Source: CAZHJK01 sp964533275
GTDB lineage: Bacteria; Bacillota; Clostridia; Eubacteriales; Garciellaceae
Length of the DNA: 64,000 nucleotides
Direction of reading: 5' to 3'
Assembly: GCA_964533275.1 (NCBI GenBank)
Contig: CAZHJK010000001.1
Span: forward strand, 169,320 to 233,319
Position numbers and translations under genes: made by a program. Positions 35,386 through 44,680 of the stretch are shown here, piece by piece. Every line of letters starts with the position of its first letter. Position 1 is the stretch's first letter. The notes below the pieces were generated by a model that searched no databases, had not been told where the DNA came from, and saw only the letters and a list, made by a program, of their open reading frames with translations.

Positions 35386-35991
35386 ATGATTTCAATCATT
35401 GATTATAAAGTAGGTAATTTAAAAAGTGTATCTAAGGCATTAGATAATCTAGGGTTAAAAAATGTTATTACCAATAATATTGAAGAAATCAATAGAAGCA
35501 AAGCAATTATTCTACCGGGTGTAGGTGCATTTAAAGATGCAATGGACCAATTAAAAAATGAAAATCTAGTGGATTGTATTAAAAATTTTGCAGCAAAAGG
35601 TAAACCTATTTTAGGAATATGTCTTGGTATGCAAGTTCTGTATGAAAAGAGCTTTGAGGATGGAGAGTGGGAAGGATTAGGCTTATTAGAGGGAGAGATT
35701 GTAAGATTTAATAATAATCTAAAGGTACCCCATATGGGCTGGAATAAATTGATTCCAGGTGTTAAGGATGATATCGGGAAGAATTTAGAAGAGGAATCGT
35801 ATGTTTACTTTGTTCACTCATATTATTTAAAGCCCCAGCATAAAGAGGAAGTTGCTTTTTGGACAGAATATGGAATTATGGTGCCTGCTGTTATAAGGAA
35901 AAACAATATTATGGGTATGCAGTTTCATCCAGAAAAAAGCGGTAAAGCAGGCATGAAGCTATTAGAAAATTTCGGAAGGATGATACCATGA
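35386..35991 (+). CDS. hisH: Imidazole glycerol phosphate synthase, glutaminase subunit
   Basis: This class I glutamine amidotransferase of 201 residues supplies ammonia to HisF. The nucleophile is in GICLGMQVLY, the catalytic His and Glu are in GMQFHPEKS, and the oxyanion strand is in LPGVGAFKDAM. An AGGAGGAAGA site precedes its ATG. It overlaps hisA by 4 bases (ATGA). Confidence 0.94.
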   Translation: MISIIDYKVGNLKSVSKALDNLGLKNVITNNIEEINRSKAIILPGVGAFKDAMDQLKNENLVDCIKNFAAKGKPILGICLGMQVLYEKSFEDGEWEGLGLLEGEIVRFNNNLKVPHMGWNKLIPGVKDDIGKNLEEESYVYFVHSYYLKPQHKEEVAFWTEYGIMVPAVIRKNNIMGMQFHPEKSGKAGMKLLENFGRMIP

Positions 35992-36695
35992 TTATAATAC
36001 CGGCTATAGATTTAAGAAATGGTAAATGTGTTCGTTTAACCCAAGGACAATTTGATAAGGAGATTATTTATGGAGATAATCCGGTAGAGGTTGCAAAAAA
36101 ATGGGCTGCCCAGGGAGCAAAATATCTTCACCTAGTAGATTTAGATGCAGCACTTACAGGAAAATCTCAAAATAGCAGTGTTATAAAGGATATAATTAAT
36201 TCGGTAAATATACAAGTGCAAGTAGGTGGAGGAATCCGTTCCATGGAGAGTATTGAAAAGATGATTAAAATAGGAGTGGATAGGGTAATTATTGGAACTT
36301 CAGCTATTACTGAAAGGGATTTCTTAGTTCAAGCATTAAAAACCTATAGAGACAAAATTGTTGTATCAATAGATGCAAAGGATGGCTTTGTTGCATTAAA
36401 GGGTTGGACTGAGATTAGTAATAAAAAAGCCTTAGATTCTGCTAGGCAGTTGGAAGAAATTGGGGTTAAAACATTAGTATATACGGATATAGCAAAGGAT
36501 GGAATGTTATCTGGCCCTAACTTTAAGGAGCTTAAGATAATAAAGGATAACCTATCTATAAATATAATTGCATCTGGTGGTATTACTTCTAACAAAGATG
36601 TTGCACAATTAAGAAAATTAGATGTTTCAGGTGCTATTATTGGAAAAGCATTATATACTGGAAATATTAATTTATCTGAGCTTTGGGAGGTATAA
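35988..36695 (+). CDS. hisA: ProFAR isomerase
   Basis: This is a 235-residue (beta/alpha)8 barrel that opens the ribose ring of ProFAR by an Amadori rearrangement. PAIDLRNGKCVRLTQGQ with the catalytic Asp, VQVGGGIRSMESI and VYTDIAKDGMLSGPN with the second Asp identify it. It is coupled to hisH by overlap and followed within 3 bases by hisF. Confidence 0.94.
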   Translation: MIIIPAIDLRNGKCVRLTQGQFDKEIIYGDNPVEVAKKWAAQGAKYLHLVDLDAALTGKSQNSSVIKDIINSVNIQVQVGGGIRSMESIEKMIKIGVDRVIIGTSAITERDFLVQALKTYRDKIVVSIDAKDGFVALKGWTEISNKKALDSARQLEEIGVKTLVYTDIAKDGMLSGPNFKELKIIKDNLSINIIASGGITSNKDVAQLRKLDVSGAIIGKALYTGNINLSELWEV

Positions 36696-36697
36696 TT

Positions 36698-37456
36698 ATG
36701 ATTACCAAAAGGATAATTCCCTGTTTAGATGTAAATAAGGGTAGGGTAGTCAAGGGTAAAAAATTTCAAAATCTAGTAGATGTGGATGATCCAGTTCAGC
36801 TTGCTAAGTATTATAGCGAAGCGGGAGCAGATGAATTAGTTTTTTATGATATAACTGCTTCTAATGAAGAAAGAAATATATTTCTTAATGTTGTAGAAAG
36901 AACGGCACAAGAGGTGAATATACCCTTTACTGTTGGGGGTGGAATTAGAAGTATAGATGATTTCACCGCTGTACTTAGAGCAGGTGCCGACAAGGTTTCT
37001 ATAAACTCGTCGGCAGTTAAAAACCCAGATTTAATAAGTCAAGGAGCGTTAAAATTTGGAAGACAATGTGTAGTTCTATCAATGGATATAAAAATAAATC
37101 AATACGGTGAGTATAATGTCTATATTAATGGAGGCAGGGTAAATACTGAGAAGGAAGCTATTGCTTGGGCAATAGAAGGCGAAAAACTTGGAGCCGGTGA
37201 ATTAGTAATCAATAGTATTGATACCGATGGAGTTAAGGATGGATATGATATTGATATAACTCGTTCTATTGCGGAGGCTGTTAATATTCCAATTATTGCT
37301 TCAGGAGGAGCAGGGAAGAAGGAAGATTTCTTAGAGGTTCTAAAGGAAGGAAAGGCTGATGCTGCTTTAGCTGCTTCCGTTTTTCATTATGGAGAAATTC
37401 CTATAGGATATTTAAAGGAATATCTTTTAAATAACGGTTTACTAATAAGGAATTAA
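36698..37456 (+). CDS. hisF: Imidazole glycerol phosphate synthase, cyclase subunit
   Basis: This barrel enzyme partners HisH to form IGP and AICAR. IIPCLDVNKGRVVKGKKF carries the catalytic Asp, followed by FTVGGGIRSIDDF and NSIDTDGVKDGYD with the second Asp. I take the ATG at 36698 (MITKRIIPCLD) behind GGGAGGTATAATT; an upstream in-frame TTG at 36683 lies within hisA and before the binding site. Confidence 0.94.
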   Translation: MITKRIIPCLDVNKGRVVKGKKFQNLVDVDDPVQLAKYYSEAGADELVFYDITASNEERNIFLNVVERTAQEVNIPFTVGGGIRSIDDFTAVLRAGADKVSINSSAVKNPDLISQGALKFGRQCVVLSMDIKINQYGEYNVYINGGRVNTEKEAIAWAIEGEKLGAGELVINSIDTDGVKDGYDIDITRSIAEAVNIPIIASGGAGKKEDFLEVLKEGKADAALAASVFHYGEIPIGYLKEYLLNNGLLIRN

Positions 37457-37483
37457 AAACCATATAAGGGTGGTACTTTTAAA

Positions 37484-38104
37484 ATGGATAAGATATGGAA
37501 AGAAATAAAATTTAATAAAGATGGATTAGTTCCAACGATTATACAAGATATATATTCTAAAGATGTATTAATGTTGGCATATATGAATAGGGAATCCTTA
37601 GAGAAAACCATAGAAACTAAAACAACTTGGTTTTATAGTAGGAGTAGAAAAAGACTATGGAATAAGGGGGAAACCTCAGGGCATTATCAAAAAGTATTAG
37701 AGCTTTTCTATGATTGTGATGGAGATACACTTCTTATAAAGGTTATTCAAGAAGGAAACGCTTGCCATACAGGTGAAAGGAGCTGTTTTTTTAATAAAAT
37801 ATATAAAGAAGAACATCAGGAAGATAAAGATGTTCTAGAACTATTATATCAAAGAATCCAAAACAGAAAACTTAACCCACAGGAAGGATCATATACCAAT
37901 TATCTCTTTGATAAGGGAAAGGATAAAATTCTAAAAAAGGTAGGAGAAGAGACTAGCGAAGTTATTATCGGTGCTAAAAATAATAGTCAAGATGAAGTTA
38001 TTTATGAAACTGCTGATCTAACATATCATATTTTAGTTTTATTAAATGAAATGGGAATAAGTATAGAATCAATAAAAAATGAGCTGTATAAGAGGTATAA
38101 ATAG
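37484..38104 (+). CDS. hisIE: Bifunctional phosphoribosyl-AMP cyclohydrolase / phosphoribosyl-ATP pyrophosphatase
   Basis: This two-domain enzyme carries out steps 2 and 3 of the pathway. The N-terminal HisI part has MLAYMNRESLEKT, the SRSRKRLWNKGETSGHYQKV loop and zinc ligands in DCDGDTLLIKV...GNACHTGERSCF. The C-terminal HisE part (about 118-206) has GEETSEVIIGAKN and ETADLTYHILVLL. It is the last gene of the operon and is followed by a hairpin. Confidence 0.94.
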   Translation: MDKIWKEIKFNKDGLVPTIIQDIYSKDVLMLAYMNRESLEKTIETKTTWFYSRSRKRLWNKGETSGHYQKVLELFYDCDGDTLLIKVIQEGNACHTGERSCFFNKIYKEEHQEDKDVLELLYQRIQNRKLNPQEGSYTNYLFDKGKDKILKKVGEETSEVIIGAKNNSQDEVIYETADLTYHILVLLNEMGISIESIKNELYKRYK

Positions 38105-38123
38105 AAAATAAGGACCCTATATA

Positions 38124-38162
38124 AACACCCAGTAAATAATATTATCTACTAGGTGTTTTTTG
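38124..38162 (+). terminator. Terminator of the histidine operon
   Basis: AACACC and AGTA pair with TACT and GGTGTT across an AT-rich loop, followed by TTTTT. A second T-rich stretch follows at 38166-38182. Confidence 0.75.
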
Positions 38163-38193
38163 AGCTTTTTTGACGCTTTTTTACAAAAAAATG

Positions 38194-38250
38194 TGTTTAT
38201 GTGATAAACAAATATTTTCTATTGACAAACATATTAAAATTAATTAAAAT
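38194..38250 (+). promoter_or_regulatory. livJ promoter with an upstream palindromic operator
   Basis: TGTTTAT-GTG-ATAAACA (38194-38210) is a perfect 7-base inverted repeat. It lies 11 bases before TTGACA (38222-38227), which is followed after 17 bases by TAAAAT (38245-38250). The operator position would suit an activator, or a repressor reaching the -35. The regulator is unknown. Confidence 0.55.
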
Positions 38251-38308
38251 ATTTGTATTGATATATTTGTATAAATATGTTAATAGTGAAAAATAAGGGG
38301 GAAGGTTA

Positions 38309-39466
38309 ATGAAAAAGTTTTTTAGTATATTAATTGTTGTATTGCTATTAAGCTCTCTGATTGTGGGCTGTAGTTCAGAGGGAGCCTCATCAGAAGAAGA
38401 GTCAGATGTAATTAAAATCGGCGTATTTGAACCTTTGACAGGGGCTAATGCAGCTGGTGGAGAGATGGAAGTAGAGGGTATAGAGTTAGCTAATGAAATG
38501 TTTCCTGAAGTATTAGGGAAAAAGGTAGAATTAGTAAAGGCGGATAATAAATCAGAAAAGGTAGAAGCTGCTAATGCTGCTACATACTTAATCGATAAGG
38601 AAAATGTTTTAGCAATTATAGGTAGCTGGGGAAGTTCCTTATCCATGGCTGCTGGACCAATTGCTGAAGATAATCAGATTCCGGTAGTTGCTCCATCGGC
38701 AACAAACCCACTGGTTACAGAGGGTAACGACTGGTATTTTAGAGTTTGCTTTATCGATCCTTTCCAAGGGAAGGTAATGGCTAATTATGCTTATAAAGAA
38801 TTAGGAGCAAAAACAGCTGCCATCGTTCAAGAGGTTTCTAATGATTATTCAGTAGGTTTAGCAAAGTTTTTTACAGATTCCTTTAAAGAATTAACCGGAG
38901 ATGATAATGCTATTTTAGATACCGTAAGCTATAATACACAGGATACAGATTTTACAGCTCAGCTTACAAGTATTAAGGAGCAAAATCCTGATGTTATCTT
39001 TGCTCCAGGAAACTATACTGAATCTGCCTTACTGACTAAACAAGCAAGAGATTTAGGTATCGATATTCCTATTTTAGGTGGAGATACTTGGGAAACACCA
39101 GAATTTATAGATATCGCTAAGGATGACGCAGAGGGTGTTGTACTTTCTACATTCTATACAACAGAGGTTCCTATTACCAGTATGTCAGAAACCTTCTTAG
39201 ATGCCTATAGAGAAAAATATGATAAAGAGCCTGCTGCTGTAACAGCACTAGGATTTGACGCTTATTTAGTTATTCTAGAAGCCATTGAAAGAGCTGGTAC
39301 GACCGATCCTGTTGCAATAAAAGAGGAGATAGCTAAGACAAGTGGATTTGAAGGTGCTGCAGGTGTGGTAACTTTAGACGAAAATGGTGATGCAACTAAG
39401 AATGCAATCATTAAGCAAGTAAAGAACGGTCAATTCGAATATCTGGCAACAGTAGAACCAGAATAA
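38309..39466 (+). CDS. livJ: Branched-chain amino-acid ABC transporter, substrate-binding lipoprotein
   Basis: This extracellular receptor captures leucine, isoleucine, valine or a related ligand. The N-terminal signal peptide ends with the lipobox LIVGC, so Cys21 would be lipidated, followed by a Ser/Glu-rich linker. The rest (VIKIGVFEPLTGANAAGGEMEV..., IIGSWGSS, APSATNP, FAPGNYTESALL) is the periplasmic-binding-protein type I fold, at a normal 385 residues. It starts behind AAGGGGGAAGG. A 220-base structured gap separates it from the permease genes, as expected when the receptor is made in excess. Confidence 0.9.
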   Translation: MKKFFSILIVVLLLSSLIVGCSSEGASSEEESDVIKIGVFEPLTGANAAGGEMEVEGIELANEMFPEVLGKKVELVKADNKSEKVEAANAATYLIDKENVLAIIGSWGSSLSMAAGPIAEDNQIPVVAPSATNPLVTEGNDWYFRVCFIDPFQGKVMANYAYKELGAKTAAIVQEVSNDYSVGLAKFFTDSFKELTGDDNAILDTVSYNTQDTDFTAQLTSIKEQNPDVIFAPGNYTESALLTKQARDLGIDIPILGGDTWETPEFIDIAKDDAEGVVLSTFYTTEVPITSMSETFLDAYREKYDKEPAAVTALGFDAYLVILEAIERAGTTDPVAIKEEIAKTSGFEGAAGVVTLDENGDATKNAIIKQVKNGQFEYLATVEPE

Positions 39467-39473
39467 ATAGAAA

Positions 39474-39597
39474 GCGTGCAAAATCACACGCACTTGTAAG
39501 CTTGTGAAGATGGAAAGTTTCGAACTTAGTAATTCAAACTTTTCTATAACAAAGTGAATAGGATCAGTAGGCACTAAAGTTTGCCTACTGTTTCTTA
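39474..39597 (+). other. Three hairpins between livJ and livH (attenuator or mRNA stabiliser)
   Basis: GCGTG/CACGC (39474-39491), a GAAAGTTT/AAACTTTTC imperfect pair near 39512-39545, and CAGTAGGCA/TGCCTACTG (39565-39590, followed by TTTCTTATTT) lie in succession. The last looks like a weak terminator. Such an arrangement would lower livHMGF expression relative to livJ or protect the livJ mRNA 3' end. Confidence 0.55.
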
Positions 39598-39690
39598 TTT
39601 GATAGTATATGAAAGTATTGTAACTTGAGTAGAAGACTATATTTAACCATTCTTAATAAACTAATTTATCAAAATATTGGGGGAAACAAT

Positions 39691-40584
39691 ATGGATATAC
39701 AAGAATTTTTACAGCATCTGGTAAATGGTATTTCCCTTGGGAGTCTTTATGCTCTATTGGCAATTGGATACACATTAGTGTATGGAATTCTAAGATTGAT
39801 CAATTTTGCCCATGGGGATATTTTTATGATAAGTACTTATGCAGGATTTTACTTAATGTCTTCAGCCATAATGCCATGGTGGACAGCGTTTTTACTGGCT
39901 ATTCTATTAACATGCATTTTAGGTATAGTTGTTGAACGTGCAGCCTATAGACCTTTGAGGGATTCACCTAGAATTTCTCTCCTTATCTCATCCATAGGAA
40001 TGTCCTATTTAATAGAAAATCTATCTATTGTAGTATTTGGAGGAAGACCAAAAACTTTTCCTATTCCAGAGATGTTTGCTAAATCCATCTCAATTGGAGG
40101 CGTAACCATACCATTTTTAAGCTTTGTTATTCCTGTTATTACCATTATTATTTTGACAGCACTTATGCATATTGTACATAATACAAAAACAGGAATGGCT
40201 ATGCGTGCCGTATCTACAGATTATGAGGCATCAAGATTAATGGCAATTGATGTTAATAAAATTATTACCATTACCTTTGCTGTAGGGTCAACTCTAGCGG
40301 CTGTTGGGGGCATTATGTGGGGAATGAAATATCCTAGCCTAATCCCATTAATGGGGGTTATGCCAGGAATAAAATGTTTTATTGCTGCAGTTGTAGGTGG
40401 GATCGGTAATATAAAGGGAGCAGTAATAGGAGGTTTTATTCTAGGTTTAGGAGAAATAATGCTTGTAGCTTCTATGCCTGCTCTTTCTGGTTATAGGGAT
40501 GCCTTTGCCTTTATACTTCTAATTTTCATTCTATTAGTCAAACCAACGGGCTTAATGGGAAAAAATCTGGCAGAGAAGGTGTAG
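39691..40584 (+). CDS. livH: Branched-chain amino-acid ABC transporter permease LivH
   Basis: This is one of the two membrane subunits, about 297 residues with about eight hydrophobic segments. NGISLGSLYALLAIGYTLVYGILRLINFAHGDIFM is the hallmark LivH start, and the coupling region includes RAVSTDYEASRLMAIDVNKI. I use the ATG at 39691 behind TTGGGGGAAAC; an in-frame start at 39625 would add 22 unlikely residues. Confidence 0.92.
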   Translation: MDIQEFLQHLVNGISLGSLYALLAIGYTLVYGILRLINFAHGDIFMISTYAGFYLMSSAIMPWWTAFLLAILLTCILGIVVERAAYRPLRDSPRISLLISSIGMSYLIENLSIVVFGGRPKTFPIPEMFAKSISIGGVTIPFLSFVIPVITIIILTALMHIVHNTKTGMAMRAVSTDYEASRLMAIDVNKIITITFAVGSTLAAVGGIMWGMKYPSLIPLMGVMPGIKCFIAAVVGGIGNIKGAVIGGFILGLGEIMLVASMPALSGYRDAFAFILLIFILLVKPTGLMGKNLAEKV

Positions 40585-40586
40585 AT

Positions 40587-41633
40587 ATGAAGAAAAATAA
40601 ATTAATATTAACAATAGTAGCGATTATATTACTTTTTTGTTTGTTAGCATTTTTAAATTCAATATTTAATTCCTATCAAACAAGGATATTAAAATTATGT
40701 GGGATTTATATAGTGTTAGCCTTGAGTTTAAATCTCATTAATGGTTTTACCGGACAATTTTCACTGGGTACTGCAGGCTTTATGGCGATAGGTGCGTATG
40801 TCTCGGCTATACTAACAATGTCACCAGCAAAAAAGGCTGCAACCTTTTATTTAGAACCAATTGTACCCTGGTTGGCAGAGGTTGAAATAGGTTTCTTACC
40901 GGCTATAATAATTGCGGGTCTTATATCAGCACTATTTGGTTTTCTTATAGGAGCACCAGTGTTAAGATTAAGAGATGATTATTTAGCTATAGCTACCTTA
41001 GGTTTTAGTGAGATTATTCGTGTTGTTATAACTAATCTACAAAATGTTACTAATGGTTCCCTAGGGTTAAAAGGATTACCTAGCTACACAAACATATGGT
41101 GGAGCTGGGGAGTTGCAGTGGTATTCATTATTTTTATGGCATTACTCATTAAAAGCAGTTATGGTAGAGCCTTAAAAGCTATTAGAGAGGATGAGATAGC
41201 TGCTGAAGCAATGGGAATCAATTTATTTAGAAACAAGCTATTTGCATTTATTGTAAGTTCCTTTATGGCAGGAGTTGGAGGAGCTTTGCTAGGACATTTA
41301 ATGGGTACGATTGATCCTTTAATGTTCAGGTTTTTACTAACCTATAATATATTATTAATTGTGGTAGTTGGTGGTATTGGAAGCATTACTGGTAGTGTTA
41401 TTGGTGCCATTATAGTTACTGTAGCAATGGAAGCTTTGAGAGTATTAGATGGTAATATAGATTTAGGCTTTATTAAAATACAAGGTATACCTGGTATGAG
41501 AATGGTTATTTTTTCAGTTCTTTTAATGGTTGTAATTCTTTTCTTTAGAAGAGGAATCATGGGCACAAATGAATTTAATTGGGATTGGTTTTTAAACAAT
41601 AGGTTTTTCAAAAAAAGAAAGAAAACAGCTTAA
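40587..41633 (+). CDS. livM: Branched-chain amino-acid ABC transporter permease LivM
   Basis: This is the second membrane subunit, 348 residues. LNLINGFTGQFSLGTAGFMAIGAYVSAIL and the coupling segment AIREDEIAAEAMGINLFRNKL are typical of LivM. It starts 2 bases after livH and ends with a lysine-rich cytoplasmic tail. It has about ten hydrophobic segments. Confidence 0.92.
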   Translation: MKKNKLILTIVAIILLFCLLAFLNSIFNSYQTRILKLCGIYIVLALSLNLINGFTGQFSLGTAGFMAIGAYVSAILTMSPAKKAATFYLEPIVPWLAEVEIGFLPAIIIAGLISALFGFLIGAPVLRLRDDYLAIATLGFSEIIRVVITNLQNVTNGSLGLKGLPSYTNIWWSWGVAVVFIIFMALLIKSSYGRALKAIREDEIAAEAMGINLFRNKLFAFIVSSFMAGVGGALLGHLMGTIDPLMFRFLLTYNILLIVVVGGIGSITGSVIGAIIVTVAMEALRVLDGNIDLGFIKIQGIPGMRMVIFSVLLMVVILFFRRGIMGTNEFNWDWFLNNRFFKKRKKTA

Positions 41634-41662
41634 GAATTAGATAAAAGAAAGGATGTGAAAGG

Positions 41663-42424
41663 ATGGCCATATTACAAACTGAGAATATAACAATGAAGTT
41701 TGGAGGAATAACTGCTGTTTCTGATTTCACCATGGAACTTGAAAAAAATCAAATTGTAGGATTGATTGGACCTAATGGTGCAGGGAAGACAACAGCCTTT
41801 AATATTATAACAGGAGTTTATAAACCAACTGAAGGAAATATAATATATGATAATAAGAATATAACAGGCATTAAGCCTCATAATATTACAAAATTTGGAA
41901 TAGCAAGGACTTTCCAAAACATACGTCTTTTTAAAGAATTATCTGTTTTGGAAAATGTATTAATTGCTAATCACTTACGATTAAAATCTAATCCGTTTGC
42001 AGCTGTAGTAAATGCACCAAGTTATGTAAAACAGGAAAAAAATATGATGGAAAAATCTTTAGCCCTATTAGAAGATGTAGACCTTATCGATGTTAAGGAT
42101 GAAAAGTCATTTTCCTTGCCCTATGGGAAACAAAGACGATTAGAGATAGCTCGAGCTTTAGCAACTGACCCTAAGGTATTATTACTAGACGAACCTGCGG
42201 CTGGTATGAATCCTCAAGAATCAAATTTATTAATGGACTTTATAAAAAACATTAGAGATAAGTTTGATTTATCTATTTTTATGATAGAGCATCATATGCA
42301 GGTAGTTATGGGTGTTTGCGAAAAAATATATGTGCTAGACCATGGGATAACCATAGCTCAGGGTAGCCCCCATGAGATACAAAATGATTCCAGGGTTATT
42401 GAAGCATATTTAGGGGTGGAATAA
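41663..42424 (+). CDS. livG: Branched-chain amino-acid ABC transporter ATPase LivG
   Basis: This is a 253-residue ATPase. Walker A is GPNGAGKTT and Walker B is VLLLDEPAAGMNP. The signature SLPYGKQRRLEIARAL is the LivG variant (YGKQR rather than SGGQ), and the switch His is in MIEHHM. The AGMNP motif and length separate it from LivF. It shares one base with livF's start codon (TAATG). Confidence 0.93.
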   Translation: MAILQTENITMKFGGITAVSDFTMELEKNQIVGLIGPNGAGKTTAFNIITGVYKPTEGNIIYDNKNITGIKPHNITKFGIARTFQNIRLFKELSVLENVLIANHLRLKSNPFAAVVNAPSYVKQEKNMMEKSLALLEDVDLIDVKDEKSFSLPYGKQRRLEIARALATDPKVLLLDEPAAGMNPQESNLLMDFIKNIRDKFDLSIFMIEHHMQVVMGVCEKIYVLDHGITIAQGSPHEIQNDSRVIEAYLGVE

Positions 42425-43134
42425 TGCTAAAAATAAATGATTTAAATGTACATTATGGAGGAATACATGCTTTACGTGGAATAAATATTAATGTTCCAGA
42501 AAATAAAATAGTATCTCTTATAGGAGCAAATGGAGCAGGGAAGAGTACTACTCTTCGTAGTATTATGGGATTAGTAAAAAGTACCAGCGGAAAAATTTTA
42601 TATAATGATAAAGATATATGCAAGAATAATACTAGGAACATAGTGGAACAGGGATTGGCTTTAGTTCCCGAAGGAAGAAGAATTTTTCCTGATCTAACAG
42701 TTAAGGAAAATCTTAATTTAGGTGCATATTGGAGGAAGGATAGACAAGAAATTCAAAAGGATATGAAATGGGTTTTTGATTTATTTCCGATATTAAAAGA
42801 GAGGGAATGGCAAAAAGCCGGAACCATGTCTGGAGGAGAACAACAAATGCTAGCTGTTGGTCGAGCTTTAATGACCAAACCAAAGCTTATGATGATGGAT
42901 GAGCCTTCCTTAGGACTAGCACCTCTTATAGTTAAGGATATTTTCGATATTATAAAAGAGATATATCGACAAGGGGTAACTATTTTACTAATTGAACAAA
43001 ATGCTAAGGCTGCCCTGGAAATATCTGATTATGGATATGTTTTAGAAACAGGGAGCATAGTTTTAGAAGGTGAGGGTTATAAATTATTAACTGATGACAA
43101 GGTGCGTAAAGCATATTTGGGAGAAGCGATATAA
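42424..43134 (+). CDS. livF: Branched-chain amino-acid ABC transporter ATPase LivF
   Basis: This is the second ATPase, 236 residues. Walker A is GANGAGKST, the signature is TMSGGEQQMLAVGRAL, and Walker B is LMMMDEPSLGLAP, all in the LivF form. The FPDLTVKENLNLGAY stretch is also typical. It is the last gene of the liv operon, before a terminator. Confidence 0.93.
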   Translation: MLKINDLNVHYGGIHALRGININVPENKIVSLIGANGAGKSTTLRSIMGLVKSTSGKILYNDKDICKNNTRNIVEQGLALVPEGRRIFPDLTVKENLNLGAYWRKDRQEIQKDMKWVFDLFPILKEREWQKAGTMSGGEQQMLAVGRALMTKPKLMMMDEPSLGLAPLIVKDIFDIIKEIYRQGVTILLIEQNAKAALEISDYGYVLETGSIVLEGEGYKLLTDDKVRKAYLGEAI

Positions 43135-43138
43135 AAAT

Positions 43139-43181
43139 AAAGCAAAGAATGGGTAGAAACTCATCTCTTTGCTTTTTTATT
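43139..43181 (+). terminator. Intrinsic terminator after livF
   Basis: AAAGCAAAG (43139-43147) pairs with CTTTGCTTT (43167-43175), with further ATG-GGT/ACT-CAT pairing inside. TTTTTTATTTT follows. Confidence 0.85.
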
Positions 43182-43254
43182 TTGTATGAAAGTTCGTATT
43201 GCATTGTAAACTTATTTTTATCAAAATCATAAACTATATAAATGATAATTATAG

Positions 43255-43288
43255 AATTACAATCGTAAATGTTGGCTTTATTGTAATT
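43255..43288 (+). promoter_or_regulatory. Inverted repeat before the glycan cluster
   Basis: AATTACAAT (43255-43263) and ATTGTAATT (43280-43288) are perfect complements 16 bases apart, ending about 20 bases before the first glycan gene's start codon. This could be an operator or a 5' hairpin affecting translation. Confidence 0.4.
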
Positions 43289-43310
43289 ACACTTAAGGTG
43301 GTGTAGGAGA

Positions 43311-44660
43311 TTGAATGTAATAGATATTATTTCTTTATTACAAAGGAAATCAAGAATTCTTTTGACATTAACCCTTGTTGCCGTAATAACAAGTGGTATT
43401 TTAAATTTATTTATATTAGATAAAGTATATACATCCACTATAACCCTAATGATAAGTAACCAAAAAAGTGAAGAAGAAAATATTAGTATTGATTATGATG
43501 ATATTATATTAGGTGAAAAATTAGTAGACACCTATAGTATTATTGCAAAAAGCGACCCTGTTTTAGAAATGATTATTACAGAATTAGATCTAGATATTTC
43601 AGTTAAAGAGCTTAGTGAACAGATAATTATTAGAAATCAAGCGGAAAAAAGATTAATTGAAATTACCATACAGGATAATGACCCACAAAGAGCTTTGGAT
43701 AAGGCAAATGTTTTTCTTGATGTATTCCTTTGGGAAATTCAAGATATTTTAAATGTAAATAATGTGCAGATTATTAATTCGCCAAAATTTCCTTTGAATC
43801 CTACCAGCCCCAATGTTATTTTAAATGTACTAATTTCTTTTTTTGCAGGATTTATAAGTGGTTTAATTATAATTTATTTCATAAACTATATAGACAATAC
43901 TATAGGAAGTTTAAAGAAATTAGAGAATAAATTTAAACTACCTATACTAACAAAAATTCCCAAGGGAGAAAAAATAGGTGATCAGCCATACATTGAATTT
44001 ATAACAAATTATTTTAATGGGGAATTAGATAAATATAATAAAACAATGTTAATAACAAGTTCTATGTCTTTACAAAGGGATAATGAATTTTTAAAGGCAT
44101 TATCTATTGTAATTGCTCAATTAGGGAAAAATGTTATGGTGTTAGATTGTGACTTTAATAATCCAGAATTATATAAAAGTTTCGATGTTGATAACACTAA
44201 AGGTTTAATAGATTTCTTAGGAGACTGTCAAAAATATCAAGTGAATATTAAAGGTTATACAATGTATCAAAGAAATATGGATAATATCTGTTATTATAAG
44301 AACTATGTTCAAAATACTGAAACACCAAACCTTGATATAATCCCTGCAGGAATTGTAAGCAGAGATGATCATAAACTATTATTATCTAAAAAAATGGACA
44401 ATTTATTGGAGATACTAAAGATGGATTATGATATGGTTCTAGTAAATGGTGGCTCCATCTCATATCAAATAGAATCATTAGTACTCGCCCAATTGACTGA
44501 TGAAATCATTTTTATTGAAAGCTATAGAGAATCGAACTTTAATAGGATAGAAAGAGTAATAGAAAAATTAGGAAACAATAGTAGAAAAATAAAAGGTTTT
44601 GTAATTAACCAGGTTCCATCTATTGAGTTGAAAGAATCTAAGTGGTTTAGGTCTTTCTAA
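43311..44660 (+). CDS. Wzz-type chain-length protein fused to a degenerate BY-kinase-like domain
   Basis: This 449-residue protein has two membrane segments (about 18-36 and 165-190) enclosing a Wzz-type external domain with the proline-rich NSPKFPLNPTSPN before TM2. That is the usual CapA/CpsC layout. It continues into a cytoplasmic domain shaped like a bacterial tyrosine kinase (CapB/CpsD). The ATP loop is not recognisable: where GxxGxGKS/T is expected there is ITSSMSLQRDNEFLKALS. Walker A' (VMVLDCDFNNPELY) persists, but Walker B reads MVLVNGGSI rather than VIIDTPP. No C-terminal tyrosine cluster is present. It likely controls chain length without kinase activity. TTG start behind GGTGTAGGAGA. 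Confidence 0.75.
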   Translation: MNVIDIISLLQRKSRILLTLTLVAVITSGILNLFILDKVYTSTITLMISNQKSEEENISIDYDDIILGEKLVDTYSIIAKSDPVLEMIITELDLDISVKELSEQIIIRNQAEKRLIEITIQDNDPQRALDKANVFLDVFLWEIQDILNVNNVQIINSPKFPLNPTSPNVILNVLISFFAGFISGLIIIYFINYIDNTIGSLKKLENKFKLPILTKIPKGEKIGDQPYIEFITNYFNGELDKYNKTMLITSSMSLQRDNEFLKALSIVIAQLGKNVMVLDCDFNNPELYKSFDVDNTKGLIDFLGDCQKYQVNIKGYTMYQRNMDNICYYKNYVQNTETPNLDIIPAGIVSRDDHKLLLSKKMDNLLEILKMDYDMVLVNGGSISYQIESLVLAQLTDEIIFIESYRESNFNRIERVIEKLGNNSRKIKGFVINQVPSIELKESKWFRSF

Positions 44661-44680
44661 AAATACACATACAATAGTTC

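Noticed and set aside
38197..38646. Minus-strand frame opposite livJ
   Set aside because: It covers the livJ promoter and signal peptide in antisense with no ribosome site. The lipoprotein reading is unambiguous.
43004..43438. Minus-strand frame of 144 codons over the livF/glycan junction
   Set aside because: It crosses a terminator and two real genes in antisense, and its sequence has no family features.
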